DNA from: Aphrocallistes beatrix
Lineage: Eukaryota > Porifera > Hexactinellida > Sceptrulophora > Aphrocallistidae
Direction: 5' to 3'
DNA length: 64,000 nucleotides
Assembly: GCA_963281255.1 (NCBI GenBank)
Contig: OY725497.1
Span: 992,001 to 1,056,000 of the forward strand
Shown here in pieces: positions 49,108-60,259 of the stretch; the stretch's first letter is position 1; every line of letters starts with the position of its first letter. The position numbers were made by a program, and so were the translations under genes. The notes under the pieces are model-generated. The model was not told the origin of the DNA. It was given only the letters and a program-made list of their open reading frames with translations, and did no database searches.

Positions 49108-51102
49108 ATGGAAGCCAATGCGATAAACGAGTGTCCTGCAGTAACCATTACTTCACCTGGATTCATTTTCCCGAGAAGACTTACAGAAACTAAATTATTT
49201 CTGGGAAAAGAAAAGAAAGATTCAGAATCACCTAAAAAAACATTTCCCAGACTGAAGCGTTGGACCTCAAATTGTTTAAAGCGGTTAGAGTTAAAACTTA
49301 AACCAATTCGCACGAATGAACATTTCCTTATTTTTCTACGCATATTCATTCCGATTTTTACACGAGTTACAATTGTTCTGATATGGTTTGCGCTCATCTA
49401 TGCTGTGTTTATTCCCTCGGGAGAAGAACATGGATTTTTTAAGCAACAAACGAATAACTCAGCTTCTCAAAACCTCACGAATCTTGTGCTCAACAATTCT
49501 CTAGTCAATACTTCAACATTTCAAGGAATGTATAACCTCTCACTCTTTATACAGTCACAATCTGAATATTTATCCGTGGCTTTGCACAGAAACAGCAAAT
49601 ATTTCAATCTTCTCAACTACAAATTAGATTTAATACCTTTTACCAGCGATCAAAATTCAGGAGGAATTTTAAGCGACCTTTCTGGAGATCCCTTGACGGT
49701 TATATCCCTAAGCCTGCTGGTCATATGTTCCTCTGCCCTTGGATATCTCTTTAGGATCATTCGACTACCTCCACTCCTCGGAATGCTACTAGCCGGAATC
49801 GTATTCACACACATAACCTTCCTTTGGGGCATACTTCCGCAAATACCTAGATCTGTCTCCTCTACGCTTAGAAGCATTGCTTTGGTTGTAATACTGGTTC
49901 GGGGCGGCTTAGGGATTAATCCTAGCAAACTACGAGCACGTGCATGCCAAATAATCCGCCTAGCTACCGTACCCTGCATAGGAGAAGCCGTGTTTGTTGC
50001 AATTGCCACTTTTCTAATCCTCGGCTTCAAAACAGATTATTGGTACTGGGCTGCAATGTCTGGCTGTACAGTAGCAGCAGTTTCTCCAGCAATCGTATTG
50101 CCCCAAATGCTGCAGCTTCAAAATAAAGGCTATGGAACTGAACGAGGCATTCCAACAATGGTAATCGCATCATCTTCATTTGATGACGTCCTCGCAATAT
50201 CGCTCTTCTTCGTTTTCCTCACACTCGCCTTTAGTACTTCGGATTTAGCATTCACAATTCTACGAGGCCCGTTAGAGCTATTTTTAGGCTTAGTGTACGG
50301 TATTGTCATTGGAATCATTGGCAGATACATTTCAATGGGGGAGAAACAAGGTTCAGTGAATAGGAACAGAGTAATGTACTTGTTCGGGGGAGCAATGCTT
50401 GCAATTCTCGGGAGTAATGCGATCATTGTCCACGGGTCTAGTCTCGGGGGGGCGGGGGCAATCGGAGTAGTTTCTTCAGCACTTGTATGTTCACTTTCAT
50501 GGAAAAATGAAAAAATGATAGTCGAACTTAGCTTCAAAATAATCTGGGAATTAGCACAGCCAATTCTTTTCGGCATTATCGGATATGAAATAAATTTCTT
50601 GAAAGAAGGCTTTGACCCTATCCTGATAGCTAAAATAATCGCCATCATAATACTAGGTTTAGTTGCTCGTTGCATTTTCGCATTTTTAAGTGTAGCCTGC
50701 GTTCGGGATTTCTTTTTGAAAGAAAAACTATTCATTCCAATTGCTTGGCTCCCTAAAGCCACGGTACAAGCAGCAATAGGTTCACTCGCTTTGGATGCCG
50801 CAACCAATGAAACGCAACTGTACCTTGGCAAGGTCGTTCTTTACATCGCAGTATTCTCCATCCTTATAACTGCACCTTTAGGAGCAATTCTAATCAACTT
50901 ATTGGGTACTGTTATGATTAAAAAAGATCTCCCAAGTGACAGTTATAATACGAAGAGAAGTGTCAAGTCAATTGAAACCGCGATTACTGATGTCAGTGAC
51001 TCGTCCAAAGACTCTCACTCATCTGTTGAGAACAAAGGCATTCCAGGGGGGTTACAAAATGGCAATATCCAAGTTAACAACAAGCACAACTCAACACTAT
51101 GA
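49108..51102 (+). CDS. SLC9B: SLC9B-type sodium/proton exchanger (NHA)
   Basis: 664 residues in one exon. A cytosolic N-terminus (1-85) precedes one transmembrane helix at about 88-110 and a loop with several N-glycosylation sequons (about 115-150), then about a dozen further helices from about residue 195. Diagnostic of the NHA branch: 'SGCTVAAVSPAIVLPQML' and the ion-binding double aspartate in 'IASSSFDDVLAISLF'. Further conserved parts are 'PPLLGMLLAGI', 'VILVRGGLGINP' and 'WLPKATVQAAIGSLALD' (helix 11 region). Role: electroneutral or electrogenic Na+(Li+)/H+ antiport at plasma or organelle membranes. The serine-rich C-tail looks disordered. 'Mem9B1 versus 9B2' cannot be decided; this is probably the single ancestral type. 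Confidence 0.93.
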   Translation: MEANAINECPAVTITSPGFIFPRRLTETKLFLGKEKKDSESPKKTFPRLKRWTSNCLKRLELKLKPIRTNEHFLIFLRIFIPIFTRVTIVLIWFALIYAVFIPSGEEHGFFKQQTNNSASQNLTNLVLNNSLVNTSTFQGMYNLSLFIQSQSEYLSVALHRNSKYFNLLNYKLDLIPFTSDQNSGGILSDLSGDPLTVISLSLLVICSSALGYLFRIIRLPPLLGMLLAGIVFTHITFLWGILPQIPRSVSSTLRSIALVVILVRGGLGINPSKLRARACQIIRLATVPCIGEAVFVAIATFLILGFKTDYWYWAAMSGCTVAAVSPAIVLPQMLQLQNKGYGTERGIPTMVIASSSFDDVLAISLFFVFLTLAFSTSDLAFTILRGPLELFLGLVYGIVIGIIGRYISMGEKQGSVNRNRVMYLFGGAMLAILGSNAIIVHGSSLGGAGAIGVVSSALVCSLSWKNEKMIVELSFKIIWELAQPILFGIIGYEINFLKEGFDPILIAKIIAIIILGLVARCIFAFLSVACVRDFFLKEKLFIPIAWLPKATVQAAIGSLALDAATNETQLYLGKVVLYIAVFSILITAPLGAILINLLGTVMIKKDLPSDSYNTKRSVKSIETAITDVSDSSKDSHSSVENKGIPGGLQNGNIQVNNKHNSTL

Positions 51103-54100
51103 TTTTAATATACATTTCTAAGATACAATTCAATTTGTTGATGAACTGTCACTTTGAGCTATTAGGCATCTAAACAAAGGACTTAAATTAATTGCTCATT
51201 ATTTTCCTTACATAGATGTAATTATAAATACTATATTGTAACTAATTACATATACATAGATGTCACAAGTTACATATTAGTAGTATAGAGTGATATCCTT
51301 CCCAATAACTTATTAAGTGTAGGACAACAATGAAAAAAGTGTTAAAAAATACATTTCAGGTAACAATGTCTCTTCCCTTAACCGAGTATATTGATGGAAG
51401 TTATTCGGTGACCCGGTTATTCAAAACAAGCCTTGTTCAGGATATATAATTGAATTCGACCGTCAAAAATGTCAAATAGCAGAGTTTATACGAATTTCTT
51501 CGCGAGTTCAAAGAATATACAAATACCTTTGGCAGGTGTGGTAATTACTGCATTTGGCTACAGTTGCATACGCTAATGCTCTCATTAGCTGGTCAAGTCA
51601 TATTTCAACTAGTTAAATAGAGAAAAAATTTAGAAATGATAGGCTACATTCGTAAAATCGACACCTGGCCTCACAAGTGTAAGTATATGGTTGTATAATG
51701 TTGAAAATGGAACTAGCATGATGCCAAGCAGTATTGAAGAAGCATAAGTTTCAAATGACACTGCTATAGGTGTTTGATTAAGTTGCATTATACATCCAAA
51801 GAAAGAGCACAGCGACCTCTAACTATGTGTCAATAAATGTATTTTCTGCTGCTTAGCAGGATATTATGCAAGTAAACCTCGGTTTGGCTATTCGTTAACA
51901 TTACAAGATAACGTCTAAACCTAAAGGATATGATGTGATGAACTCGTATAAATCTAGAAGTTTAACTGAAGTATCTCAACGGTTTCTAATTATAGTATTC
52001 TATGAAAGAAGGGAAACAAGGTTTATGATATTTTTCAAAATTTCATCAAAACCACTCCAGTATACATATGACATTCAATATGTTCCAACTATACGTATTT
52101 TTCAAAAAAAATGATAAATGTTCACACCTAATTTAGCAGGTGTATGAATGAGGTTCGTATATCGTACTGCTATTACTTTCACGTTACGTAGCGCAAGCAG
52201 ACGCTAATGTAGGCGGTTGCGCAGTGCAGCAAGGAGTTTGCTTGGATAATTATTGCTAATGACCTCATTCGTCTTCTAGAATTCTCTATTTGGTGCGAGA
52301 TCTTAATCATGAATACGTTTGGTTTGACTCAGTCCGTACATGAATATGCAATATTGAGATCACTAACCAAACAAAGATGAGTTTAAAGATGGAATTGAAA
52401 AATAGAATACGTTATCAATTTGGAGGTAACAATGATATCGCTATTATTAATGGAGTGTGGTGGCTGGCTTGTACTCGAAGTAATAGACAGCGATTATGAC
52501 TCAAAATCTGTTTTTGTTCTGTTCCAGCATCTTACATCTCCATCACATTTAGGAATCCGAATAATTTAGGTAAATATACATCTATGCCGTTAAATAGGAA
52601 TTTTGCAACTTTTCGTTCAATGTGTTATCAGTTGTTAATTCAATGTCGAACTTGGATAGAGACAATAGTATTAATTTAAATTATTTTTGAATCCGTTTGT
52701 TAGTATCAGTCCTAACCAAAAATATTCCAAAACACTAAAAACAACATAAAATTGAGGTTTCGACCTTCGAATGCTTCCTTATAATAAATAATTATCGAAA
52801 TTATAGGATTGTAACTGCAGAGAGCAAAAGGCGATTGTGGGTACCGAACTATCCTAGCACCGCTCAATCGTCAGCTCTAAATTCAGACAAAATACAAATT
52901 CTACATAGCTGTGAGGTGGACGCCTCTATAGTCACAGGTTTCCTAGCATTCGTAGTTCAGCTATCAATGCTGCAGATGGTTGAAGTTTCAATAGTAGGTG
53001 CACATTCCATACATACCAACCGTTCCGTTTTGGGCGGAACGTCCCGATTTTTTCGCTTTACTATTGAGCTAATTTTAACGAGTGTCTCGTTTTTACATGA
53101 CATTTCTCCATTATATCCCGTTTTTTTAAATTCCATGGATAATACCTTTATATTGCGTCTCGCTTTAATCATTGCTCAAGTTGGTATGAATGACATTCCA
53201 GTCTGTAAAGTATCCAATAATTATTTTAGTACTTGTATGCACTGGTAGAGGCTTATCTACCAACTTGATTCCTTCGGGAGGTGCACTATCGGCCTGTAGA
53301 AGACCTTTGTTATTAATATAAATTGTATCATTTGATTAAAATCTTAAGCACTTTACCAAGCCAGGAATCAAGTTTCAAAATAGTATTTATCAATGTATTC
53401 TTAATACATTCCTGTGTTGCTAGGATAATGCAAACCTAGAAAAGATGATATGCAACAAACTAATGGTTCACATAAATTTCAAGACTAACAAAAAAGCATA
53501 CTTGCTCCCATTAATCGGATCAGATCAAGCAGTTTTATCCCCAGAATTACAAGACTAGGGTTTTAAATAGGTTAATAAGTCTGTCCAAACTCGAGAACCC
53601 TTTAAATCAGGATTTCTACTGGATCACTAACAGACCTGAGTGGGCCGTGGGGGAGCCTAAGAAAGCTATTCTCTCTTTTTTATAAGTGTTTTATTCAATT
53701 TGCAAATATTTTGTCCTAAGCTTCAGCGATATTTGTCAAAAAATGGTTTTTAGGATCCCAAATTAGGAAATTTAATCGGGATGGTTGGACTTGGACAGCT
53801 GGTTATAAATCCAGTAGTGCAATCTCGATTATCTCAATGGCCGAATACCAATCCTGAAAAAGGTTTTCGGAAACTGAATTCAACACTCAATTTAAATACA
53901 TGTGCAGAAACAGATGAGGCATTTGATTTTCTCGAAGGTTTTAGTAGACATCTCGTATTATCTAGTATAGTAGATACTGAACTGTTAACCAAGGATTTAT
54001 CTCATAAATTTACCAGAATTCTAAGCCATTTCACTTTAATTTGAATGGCGGTTGTTGAGGATTGAATTGTTCGTACATTCGAGGTGATGAGTAATAATCA

Positions 54101-54451
54101 AAGTTACACTAAACTTTACGGCCACTATAAACAATGGATAAAAAGTTCACTAATGATAAAAAATAAAAAATAGGTGGTGGGTATTTAAATGTGTGAGAAG
54201 TCAATCAACTATTTTCCCAAATGAGTCAAAATAAAATCAATTGAAACTGAAATCCCTAAAAAATCCCTTAAAAAATCCCTAAAAAATCCGTTAGAGCACA
54301 GACTGACACATCCAATTGGCAATTTCCTGTAAGGAGCAGATCAAGCAAGAAAATAAATATAATATCGTAATGGACAAAGTGACTTTAGCGTAAAATAATT
54401 CAAATAGATATAATCAGCGAAAGAATAAAACCTCAAAACAGGAAAGACGAG
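51103..54451. other. 3.3-kb gene-poor stretch
   Basis: AT-rich. At 52190-52250 there is a GC-rich tract (GTAGCGCAAGCAGACGC ... GGCGGTTGCGCAGTGC) like a decayed Helitron-type 3' end. At 54240-54295 AAATCCCTAAAAAA is repeated four times. Frames at 52835-53248 and 53781-54044 have no recognisable content. Confidence 0.5.
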
Positions 54452-55726
54452 TCACTCTTTGTCAAGCACTTCACTGAGTACCCCCTGCACCCATCTGAAT
54501 AAGACCACACACCCAGCGCTGACCTCCATCACAGACTCCAGGGTGAGTCTCGATATGAGCAGTTTGGCTCTCCTCGCGGTGCTCTTCTCCACGTCAAATA
54601 TCTGACACTCCGCCAGCCTCCTCTTCACGCTGTCCCGCCCCGAGCACTTCAACTCCGCCAGGCACTGCTCCCAGCTCTGCAGCCTCCGCTCCGGAACGGA
54701 GAGCAGGAGGAGGAAGGATTTGGCGACGGAGTGTACGATGGTGGGAGGTCTAGCGTAGCTCGTGATTTCTGCCATGGAAGCCGAGCTCAGATCTGAAACC
54801 TTACTTCTGAGCAGCTCCAGTTTCTCCAACCTGCAAAGCAGAACTTCAGCCTCAGAACAGAGGTTGTTCAGTTTAGTGAGGAGGGAACTGGATCTGACTC
54901 TGTCGAGCATCACTCGAATCTTCCTGCAGTCCCTGCTAGCCATGACACCCCTCAGGTCCTGCGAGAGTCTGATGGAGAGAAGCAGCTGCTCTGCGGACCG
55001 TGTCAACTTGTTACTCACGGACTGATTCTTCAGCTTCTGTAGACAGTAGTCGACTAGCTCGGTGTTGCGAGATTCCATCGCAACACGCAGGTCCTCCATC
55101 AAGGACTCAGTGCTGGGGGAACCCTTCTGCTCAGAGAAAGGGTCAAACCTGATGGAGGTGAGTGAAGCATTGGCATCCCTCTCAGACAGGATCTGTCTGA
55201 TCAGCTCGAGCTCTGGAGAGAGAGAGAAGATACTCTGTTCTATCTCTGACCAACTTATTCGAGTTCTCTCCAGTCTGGCGGTCAAGAAGTTTTCAAACAC
55301 AATCTCGCCAAACTCTTCCCCATGTTTGACTTGAAATAAGAACCTAGCATTAGGCCCACTAACAGAATCAACATGATGCCCAGCCAGCAGTTTGAACTTC
55401 CATTTCAGGTCATCTACCTCTTTGCCCACTTCCTCCAATCTCCTGAGAAGAAGTGGGAACTCAGATTTAACGCAAGTTTCTTCTTCACAGCACTCCTTAT
55501 ACAACAGTGTTATTAGAAACAAGCTCAACTCAAGCCTTCTCACATCTTTCATGAAATTCTGACAGTTTTTAATTGAAAGGAGTCCTTCTTCTCCACGAGA
55601 TGACATCGTTACTCCGAACTCATTCCCCAACCCTTTAGACATGAATACATTGTCATCAAGAAACATTATTTTCACAAGGCGACTGATGTAACCGTTGCTG
55701 AGGTCTGGCAGTTTCCTTTTAAGCAT
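54452..55726 (-). CDS. Orphan protein with dynein-stalk (microtubule-binding-domain)-like C-terminus
   Basis: 424 residues, one exon. The C-terminal 105 residues resemble the dynein heavy-chain stalk head: 'MAEITSYARPPTIVHSV' (dynein: E-I/V-x-S-x-x-x-PP-x-x-V), 'FLLLLSVPERRLQSWEQCL' (dynein: LLLGE...W), then 'VMEVSAGCVVLFRWVQGVL' (dynein: V...S.AC...V.W). Residues about 205-318 are helical repeats with alternating leucines ('LMEDLRVAMESRNTELV', 'LLLSIRLSQDLRGVMASRD', 'LLCRLEKLELL'), which could form the stalk-like coiled-coil on the N-terminal side. The protein ends just after the 'RWVQGVL' helix, so the return strand of a dynein stalk and all AAA+ modules are missing. N-terminal 200 residues unassigned. 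Possibly a microtubule- or axoneme-associated protein. Confidence 0.7.
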   Translation of the reverse strand: MLKRKLPDLSNGYISRLVKIMFLDDNVFMSKGLGNEFGVTMSSRGEEGLLSIKNCQNFMKDVRRLELSLFLITLLYKECCEEETCVKSEFPLLLRRLEEVGKEVDDLKWKFKLLAGHHVDSVSGPNARFLFQVKHGEEFGEIVFENFLTARLERTRISWSEIEQSIFSLSPELELIRQILSERDANASLTSIRFDPFSEQKGSPSTESLMEDLRVAMESRNTELVDYCLQKLKNQSVSNKLTRSAEQLLLSIRLSQDLRGVMASRDCRKIRVMLDRVRSSSLLTKLNNLCSEAEVLLCRLEKLELLRSKVSDLSSASMAEITSYARPPTIVHSVAKSFLLLLSVPERRLQSWEQCLAELKCSGRDSVKRRLAECQIFDVEKSTARRAKLLISRLTLESVMEVSAGCVVLFRWVQGVLSEVLDKE

Positions 55727-56727
55727 TGGATCTAAATGTGTACATTGTTAAGTAAGATTATGTAGATAAATTCTTGGGTATAAAGGCACTGTATTATCAC
55801 GTTATTCTAGGAATTTAAAAAAATAATAAAATAGCCACTCATTTCAGAAGTTGGCCACTATACATAGGATAGTCGGCAAACTAAAAATGTAGATAAAAAG
55901 TGCTGAAATTTAGTAAAATTTAAAAAATAAAACAAAGGCGTGGGTCAGGTAGACTTGGTAGGGCCACATCCCTACCAATCCTCATCTCGAGTCTACGCTC
56001 TGAGGGTAACGGAGAACCTTGCGTCTCACCAATCCGTGAGAATCCGTGAGAAAAGTTCTCACACACAAATTTATTTTGGTTCAGGGCAGACCAGTCATGG
56101 TTGTTCCCTTTTACCATGACTCTAATAATAAGTTCAGGTATGAGTTTCAGCATAGCCTACTATAGTAGGCTATGGTTTCAGATATTTATTCTCATTTCCC
56201 GGATACATCAAGAATTATAGCATTCGGATATTAAGGATGTTGACTAGGGAGCCAAAGGAGCAAACGAAGCCTGCGTTAATAAATAAGGGAACTGGGAGCT
56301 TGCTGACATACATATTTAGATCAATTTATATGATTGGAAAGAGCAGTTATGGGAATAAAGAAATTTTTTTGAGCTATATACATGGGAGAGATGTTGCCTT
56401 ATAATACCAGAAGGACGACTCCATGTATATTTCTAGAATATGAAATATGCATTTGCGAATTATTAACAGGCAAGGGCGTTACAAGAACTCCGTTTATAAT
56501 CTAAAATATGTTACATTGTCACATTTAAAACATTTTGTCAAAGGACAAATTGCATATTGTACAGTCAGCTAATTTGTAATATAAGAATCAGAATAATGTA
56601 ACAATGCTAATGATAGTAATATGCTCAACACTGTCAGTACTTTCTATTAGTAAATCTTAATCTAACTGTACTGCTTGAATAGAACTCTACGTGCTGGATA
56701 TCATCCGTGACAGAGTGAGAATTAAGA
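55727..56727. other. Divergent promoter region
   Basis: Lies between the dynein-stalk-like gene (-) and the TRAF-like gene (+), so both promoters are here. Contains the CATTTCAGAAGTTGGCC ... AGTCGGCAAACTAA motif at 55842-55890 and a short palindrome ATAGCCTACTATAGTAGGCTAT at 56152-56173. Confidence 0.5.
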
Positions 56728-57963
56728 ATGGCGACAAGTGTTGTACCGCTAGTACCTGAAGTAGGTACTGAGTTGTGTCGTGTCAAGCTTGAGGGGGGAA
56801 TATTGGGAGGGTACAGGTGTGATATCCTAACTGAGAACCTTTCTGAGAGGGAGGGGGCTCTCTTTAAGTGTCCGAGGTGTGATGGAATAATGAAGGATGG
56901 TTCCATTTCTTACATGAGAGAACAGCTCTGTTTTGTGTGTTTGGGGGAAGGAGAGAAATCGATTTGTGACGCACCCGTCCGTAACACAATCCAATCACTG
57001 AGGTGTGGCTGTCCCTTATCCAAGCGAGGCTGTGATTGGGTGGGCAGGCTCGAGTGTGTGGAAAAACACCTCACTACATGTGTTCACGTATATGCGTCGT
57101 GCCAGCTGAGGTGTGGCGTGGTGTTAGCGCGTGGAGCAATGAGAAGACACACGAGGATGGAATGCTCTCAACGCGGACAAGCGTGCTTGCACTGTTTGGG
57201 AGTGCATAAGGTATGTGATATGGCAGAGCATGTGGAGGTGTGTGGAAAAGTAGAAATGGTCTGTGAACTGGGATGCGGGGTACGTGTGCGTCGCGAGAGT
57301 GTTTTGTGTCACAGAGAGAGTGATTGTTCTGAAGAGACAGTTGTGTGTCCATATGTGAAGTACAGGTGTGAAGTGGTGGGGTTAAAGAGACATGATTTGA
57401 AGCAACATTTGGAAGAGAATATGATGCTACATATGGAACTGAAACTTAATACAATAGAAGAGAAAAATCAGCTGTATGAAAAGAAGTTTGAAATATTAGA
57501 ATCAAAATTGAAAAGTACGAACGAAGAAATTGAATTTTTACGAAAATTTCATCTCAGAGAAGAGGGAAGTGTGAACTGGAGTATAAAAAATATCCTTAAT
57601 TACTTCAAATCGGATTTAGAAAATCTGTCTAATTTTACTGGATCGCTTTCAGTTGCTGGTTATAATTTTCATCTGTTCCATAACACTGATGCTCTGAATT
57701 TTAACATTTATTTTGCTCAATTAGAAGACAATCACGATGTATTAGAATGGCCTCTAAAAGCTATCTACATCACAAGAGTAATTTGCCATAGAGACGACAC
57801 GCATTCTCTAATACTGAAAAGTCCAATTATAGAAACTCAGAAAGCAGAATGGCATGTTCCTAAAAAAGTATGTTCTATTCCTCTCTCTACTGATCTGAAG
57901 GGTTTTATTAGATCAGAAAGTTTGGATTTGGAGATAACATTACGTATCCTAACAAACAAATAA
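56728..57963 (+). CDS. TRAF-like zinc-finger adaptor
   Basis: 411 residues, one exon. A degenerate RING-like start ('FKCPRCDGIMKDG' ... 'LCFVCLGEG') is followed by TRAF-type zinc fingers at about 90-215, seen as repeated C-x-x-GC ... H-x-x-C units ('GCDWVGRLECVEKHLTTC', 'CGVVLARGAMRRHTRMEC', 'CGVRVRRESVLCHRESDC'). A coiled-coil at about 230-275 ('LKLNTIEEKNQLYEKKFEIL') leads to a 130-residue C-terminal domain in the position of the MATH/TRAF-C domain ('FTGSLSVAGYNFHLFHN'), diverged. Family role: trimeric adaptors or E3 ligases in NF-kappaB-type signalling. GC and codon use in the finger region are richer than at the C-terminus. Confidence 0.88.
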   Translation: MATSVVPLVPEVGTELCRVKLEGGILGGYRCDILTENLSEREGALFKCPRCDGIMKDGSISYMREQLCFVCLGEGEKSICDAPVRNTIQSLRCGCPLSKRGCDWVGRLECVEKHLTTCVHVYASCQLRCGVVLARGAMRRHTRMECSQRGQACLHCLGVHKVCDMAEHVEVCGKVEMVCELGCGVRVRRESVLCHRESDCSEETVVCPYVKYRCEVVGLKRHDLKQHLEENMMLHMELKLNTIEEKNQLYEKKFEILESKLKSTNEEIEFLRKFHLREEGSVNWSIKNILNYFKSDLENLSNFTGSLSVAGYNFHLFHNTDALNFNIYFAQLEDNHDVLEWPLKAIYITRVICHRDDTHSLILKSPIIETQKAEWHVPKKVCSIPLSTDLKGFIRSESLDLEITLRILTNK

Positions 57964-58344
57964 CTACACTTTCATTTATCTTTTTCTATTATTTTGTTTT
58001 TTCTTTCATTTTTATTCACAATTTAAAACATTCTTATTGTTAGTGTGGCTAAGTGTGTATACACTATACATGGCCGTAGGAAGCGGTGCGGCAGCATGGC
58101 CTTTACCACTTTTTTAATAAACTGTATTAGTTCTATGGCGATAAGGATGAGCCTTACCACTTTTGATTAACATAATGACAATGGCTTTACCACTTTTTAT
58201 GAGCTTCCGACGGCAATGTTATACGATAATAGATCCAATATAATAGTACGACGTGGCTATTGACACCGACCGGTGGTGGCGATAAGAACCACTGATTGAC
58301 TATTGACACCGACCAGTTAGGACTACAGATTGTCAAACTTGACA
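57964..58344. other. Intergenic region 3' of the TRAF-like gene
   Basis: Repetitive: TTACCACTTTT repeats at 58105-58200 and GACACCGACCGG repeats at 58262-58312. No coding content supported. Confidence 0.5.
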
Positions 58345-58528
58345 TGCAGCAACGCATCAAAAATTGACAAATTTTGATTTTTGAGTGATATCGATTATAA
58401 CAGTAAGACAGAAGTACATATTTAGAGATGTTATCCACCTTATAATTAATCAATGTGAGCCTAGGCGCCTCTGGCGTACACAAAGTGTCCGCCAGCCGCG
58501 CAGCGCAAGCAAGCGAAGCGCGCTTGTT
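58345..58528 (+). mobile_element. Helitron-like element, 3' part, copy 3
   Basis: Matches the last ~185 bp of the elements at 5617-6114 and 6115-6627 (GATTTTTGAGTGATATCGAT, then GTGTCCGCCAGCCGCGCAGC and the CTTG end followed by T). The 5' part is missing. Confidence 0.6.
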
Positions 58529-58529
58529 T

Positions 58530-58968
58530 AATACTAAAATGGGTCTATTCATGAAGATCAAAACTCCTAAACGGTAGTGATACGTATAACTAATCGGATT
58601 TCAGATTCGAAATCTGCGCATTTGAATTAGTTATAGTAAAATATTTCTAATCAAACATTAATTCCAACGTTTTCAAATTATAAATCAGTGCCACCTTGTG
58701 CCACATATATCGCTATTTACAACTATACATTATGGTGATGAATTACCTCTTATGCCACAGGTTGATAATTTTACTTATTGGGTTGAGCAATTTCTTAGAA
58801 ATCTTCAACTATTACTAATTCGAATGTGTAGATTTAGAATCTTAATCAGACTCTTAGTATCTCTTCGAGTTTGAATACATCTCCTCCCTTCATGAAAAGA
58901 TCCAATTTAATACTACGTATTTGTATGGGAAATAACGTAATGTACAATACTTTTGTCCGGTTAGCGTA
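58530..58968. mobile_element. Tc1/mariner-like MITE, family 2, left end missing
   Basis: Begins inside the family at TAATACTAAAATGGGTCTAT and ends TTTGTCCGGTTAGCGTATA. Clearly diverged from 45358-45834. Confidence 0.8.
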
Positions 58969-59251
58969 TACATGGCCTACTTAATACACGGCCGTATATG
59001 TCACCGAGAAGACTTGAAAAATAGAAGGCCAGTTTTTTTGGTCCGAACGGTCCGAAATTTGAATTGCCTAATTTATGGAATATTACATTCTGGATATTAA
59101 CTCCCTTTAGCGTTAATTAATTCCCTCTCATAAAGTACTAATTCAGTTTAAACACCGACTACTCGGCGTCAATAGCCTCTCGCTTGATAAATATACATAC
59201 TTTGTCTCTATTAATAATATCTCAAATTGATCCTATATCTAACATTAGGAA

Positions 59252-59878
59252 ATGGCTAGTGCTAATGTGTTGAGAAGTGATCCATTCCTCTCTCAGGTGG
59301 AGAGAGTGAGGAGGGAAATAGCCACAAAGTTCCAGAGATCTCATCAGGTGTTAGTGGAGAGGGAAGCCACTCTATTGTCAGAGGTGGATGAGCTGGTGGT
59401 TAGGTACAGGGGGAAGGAGTGAACCAACAGATTGAGGAGTTAAATCGTTTGAAAGAGTCGCAACTATCCTCTTGTGAAGGAAACGAAAACTAAGAAATTG
59501 TGAAGAAGAGTGTGTCTGTGTTGGAAGCACACATGAGAGAGATAAGAGCTAAGTTTGTAATGTTGAAGTGGGATGAGTGTGTGTTCGATAAACTGAGCGA
59601 GATAGGATCGATCGAAGTGAGTGATGTCCCTCCCTATGAATATAAAGGAGACCCCCTCATGGTAGCTTGTAAACACAGTTATATTGAATCTACATCCCCC
59701 GGAGTGTTCTACTTTCCTGCATCAATGGAAACTCTGTTGGGAAGGAAGGGAAAGGAAAACTAGAATTTTATTGGCCTAGAGGAGTTGATGTATCAAATGA
59801 AAAGAATTTACATTTGTGAATGGGGTAATGATAGAAATCAATGTATAAACTTGGATCTTGCATTCCATTCATTCCATA
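59252..59878 (+). pseudogene. NHL/TRIM-like gene remnant
   Basis: From ATG 59252 a 57-residue coiled-coil start reads 'DPFLSQVERVRREIATKFQR' to 'RYRGKE', then a stop. Another frame continues with 'VLEAHMREIRAKFVMLKWDE' and 'PYEYKGDPLMVACK', and the last 120 bp (from about 59760) match 226-345 of this window (NHL repeat 'RPRGVDVS'). The N-terminal NHL blades and everything after the match are absent. It shows what the missing N-terminus of the gene at 1-729 probably looks like. Confidence 0.8.
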
Positions 59879-60259
59879 GGCGGCGGAACCACGGGGGCTA
59901 TAGCCCCCCTGAAGTTTAAGTTAAGTTAGTCCCTGAAGCTAAAATCACCTCCTCCTACTACATACTCATCATCCACAAACTGGTGACTTAGACTTGCAAA
60001 AGGTCGCCAAGGAATTCCTCTCAAGGAATAGTCGCAGGAGAGAATTTTTTGGCCACCAAGAAAACCACCATTCTTAAATCTGCAATTCGAACTATTTCCT
60101 TTTTCGAAAAGTCGAACCATTTCCGCATTACCGCTCTAAGATCCCTTATTTTGAAGGATCACCAGTTCGTTTATACCCGATTTGTGTATATGATAGTTTT
60201 GAAAGAACCACGTATAATCAGAATTTTTATAGTCTTGTATAAATAAAGTATGCTTCAAC
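59879..60259. other. Intergenic region 3' of the actin-like gene
   Basis: Probably holds the 3' UTR of the actin-like gene at its right end; on the minus strand AATAAA-like TTTATT lies near 60240. Nothing else recognised. Confidence 0.4.

Noticed and set aside
49650-50831. Minus-strand frames of 126 and 233 codons opposite SLC9B
   Set aside because: Antisense to conserved transmembrane coding sequence; composition mirrors the sense codons.
52835-53248. 137-codon plus-strand frame
   Set aside because: No family resemblance, low-complexity hydrophobic stretches and a competing antisense frame; probably an old repeat.
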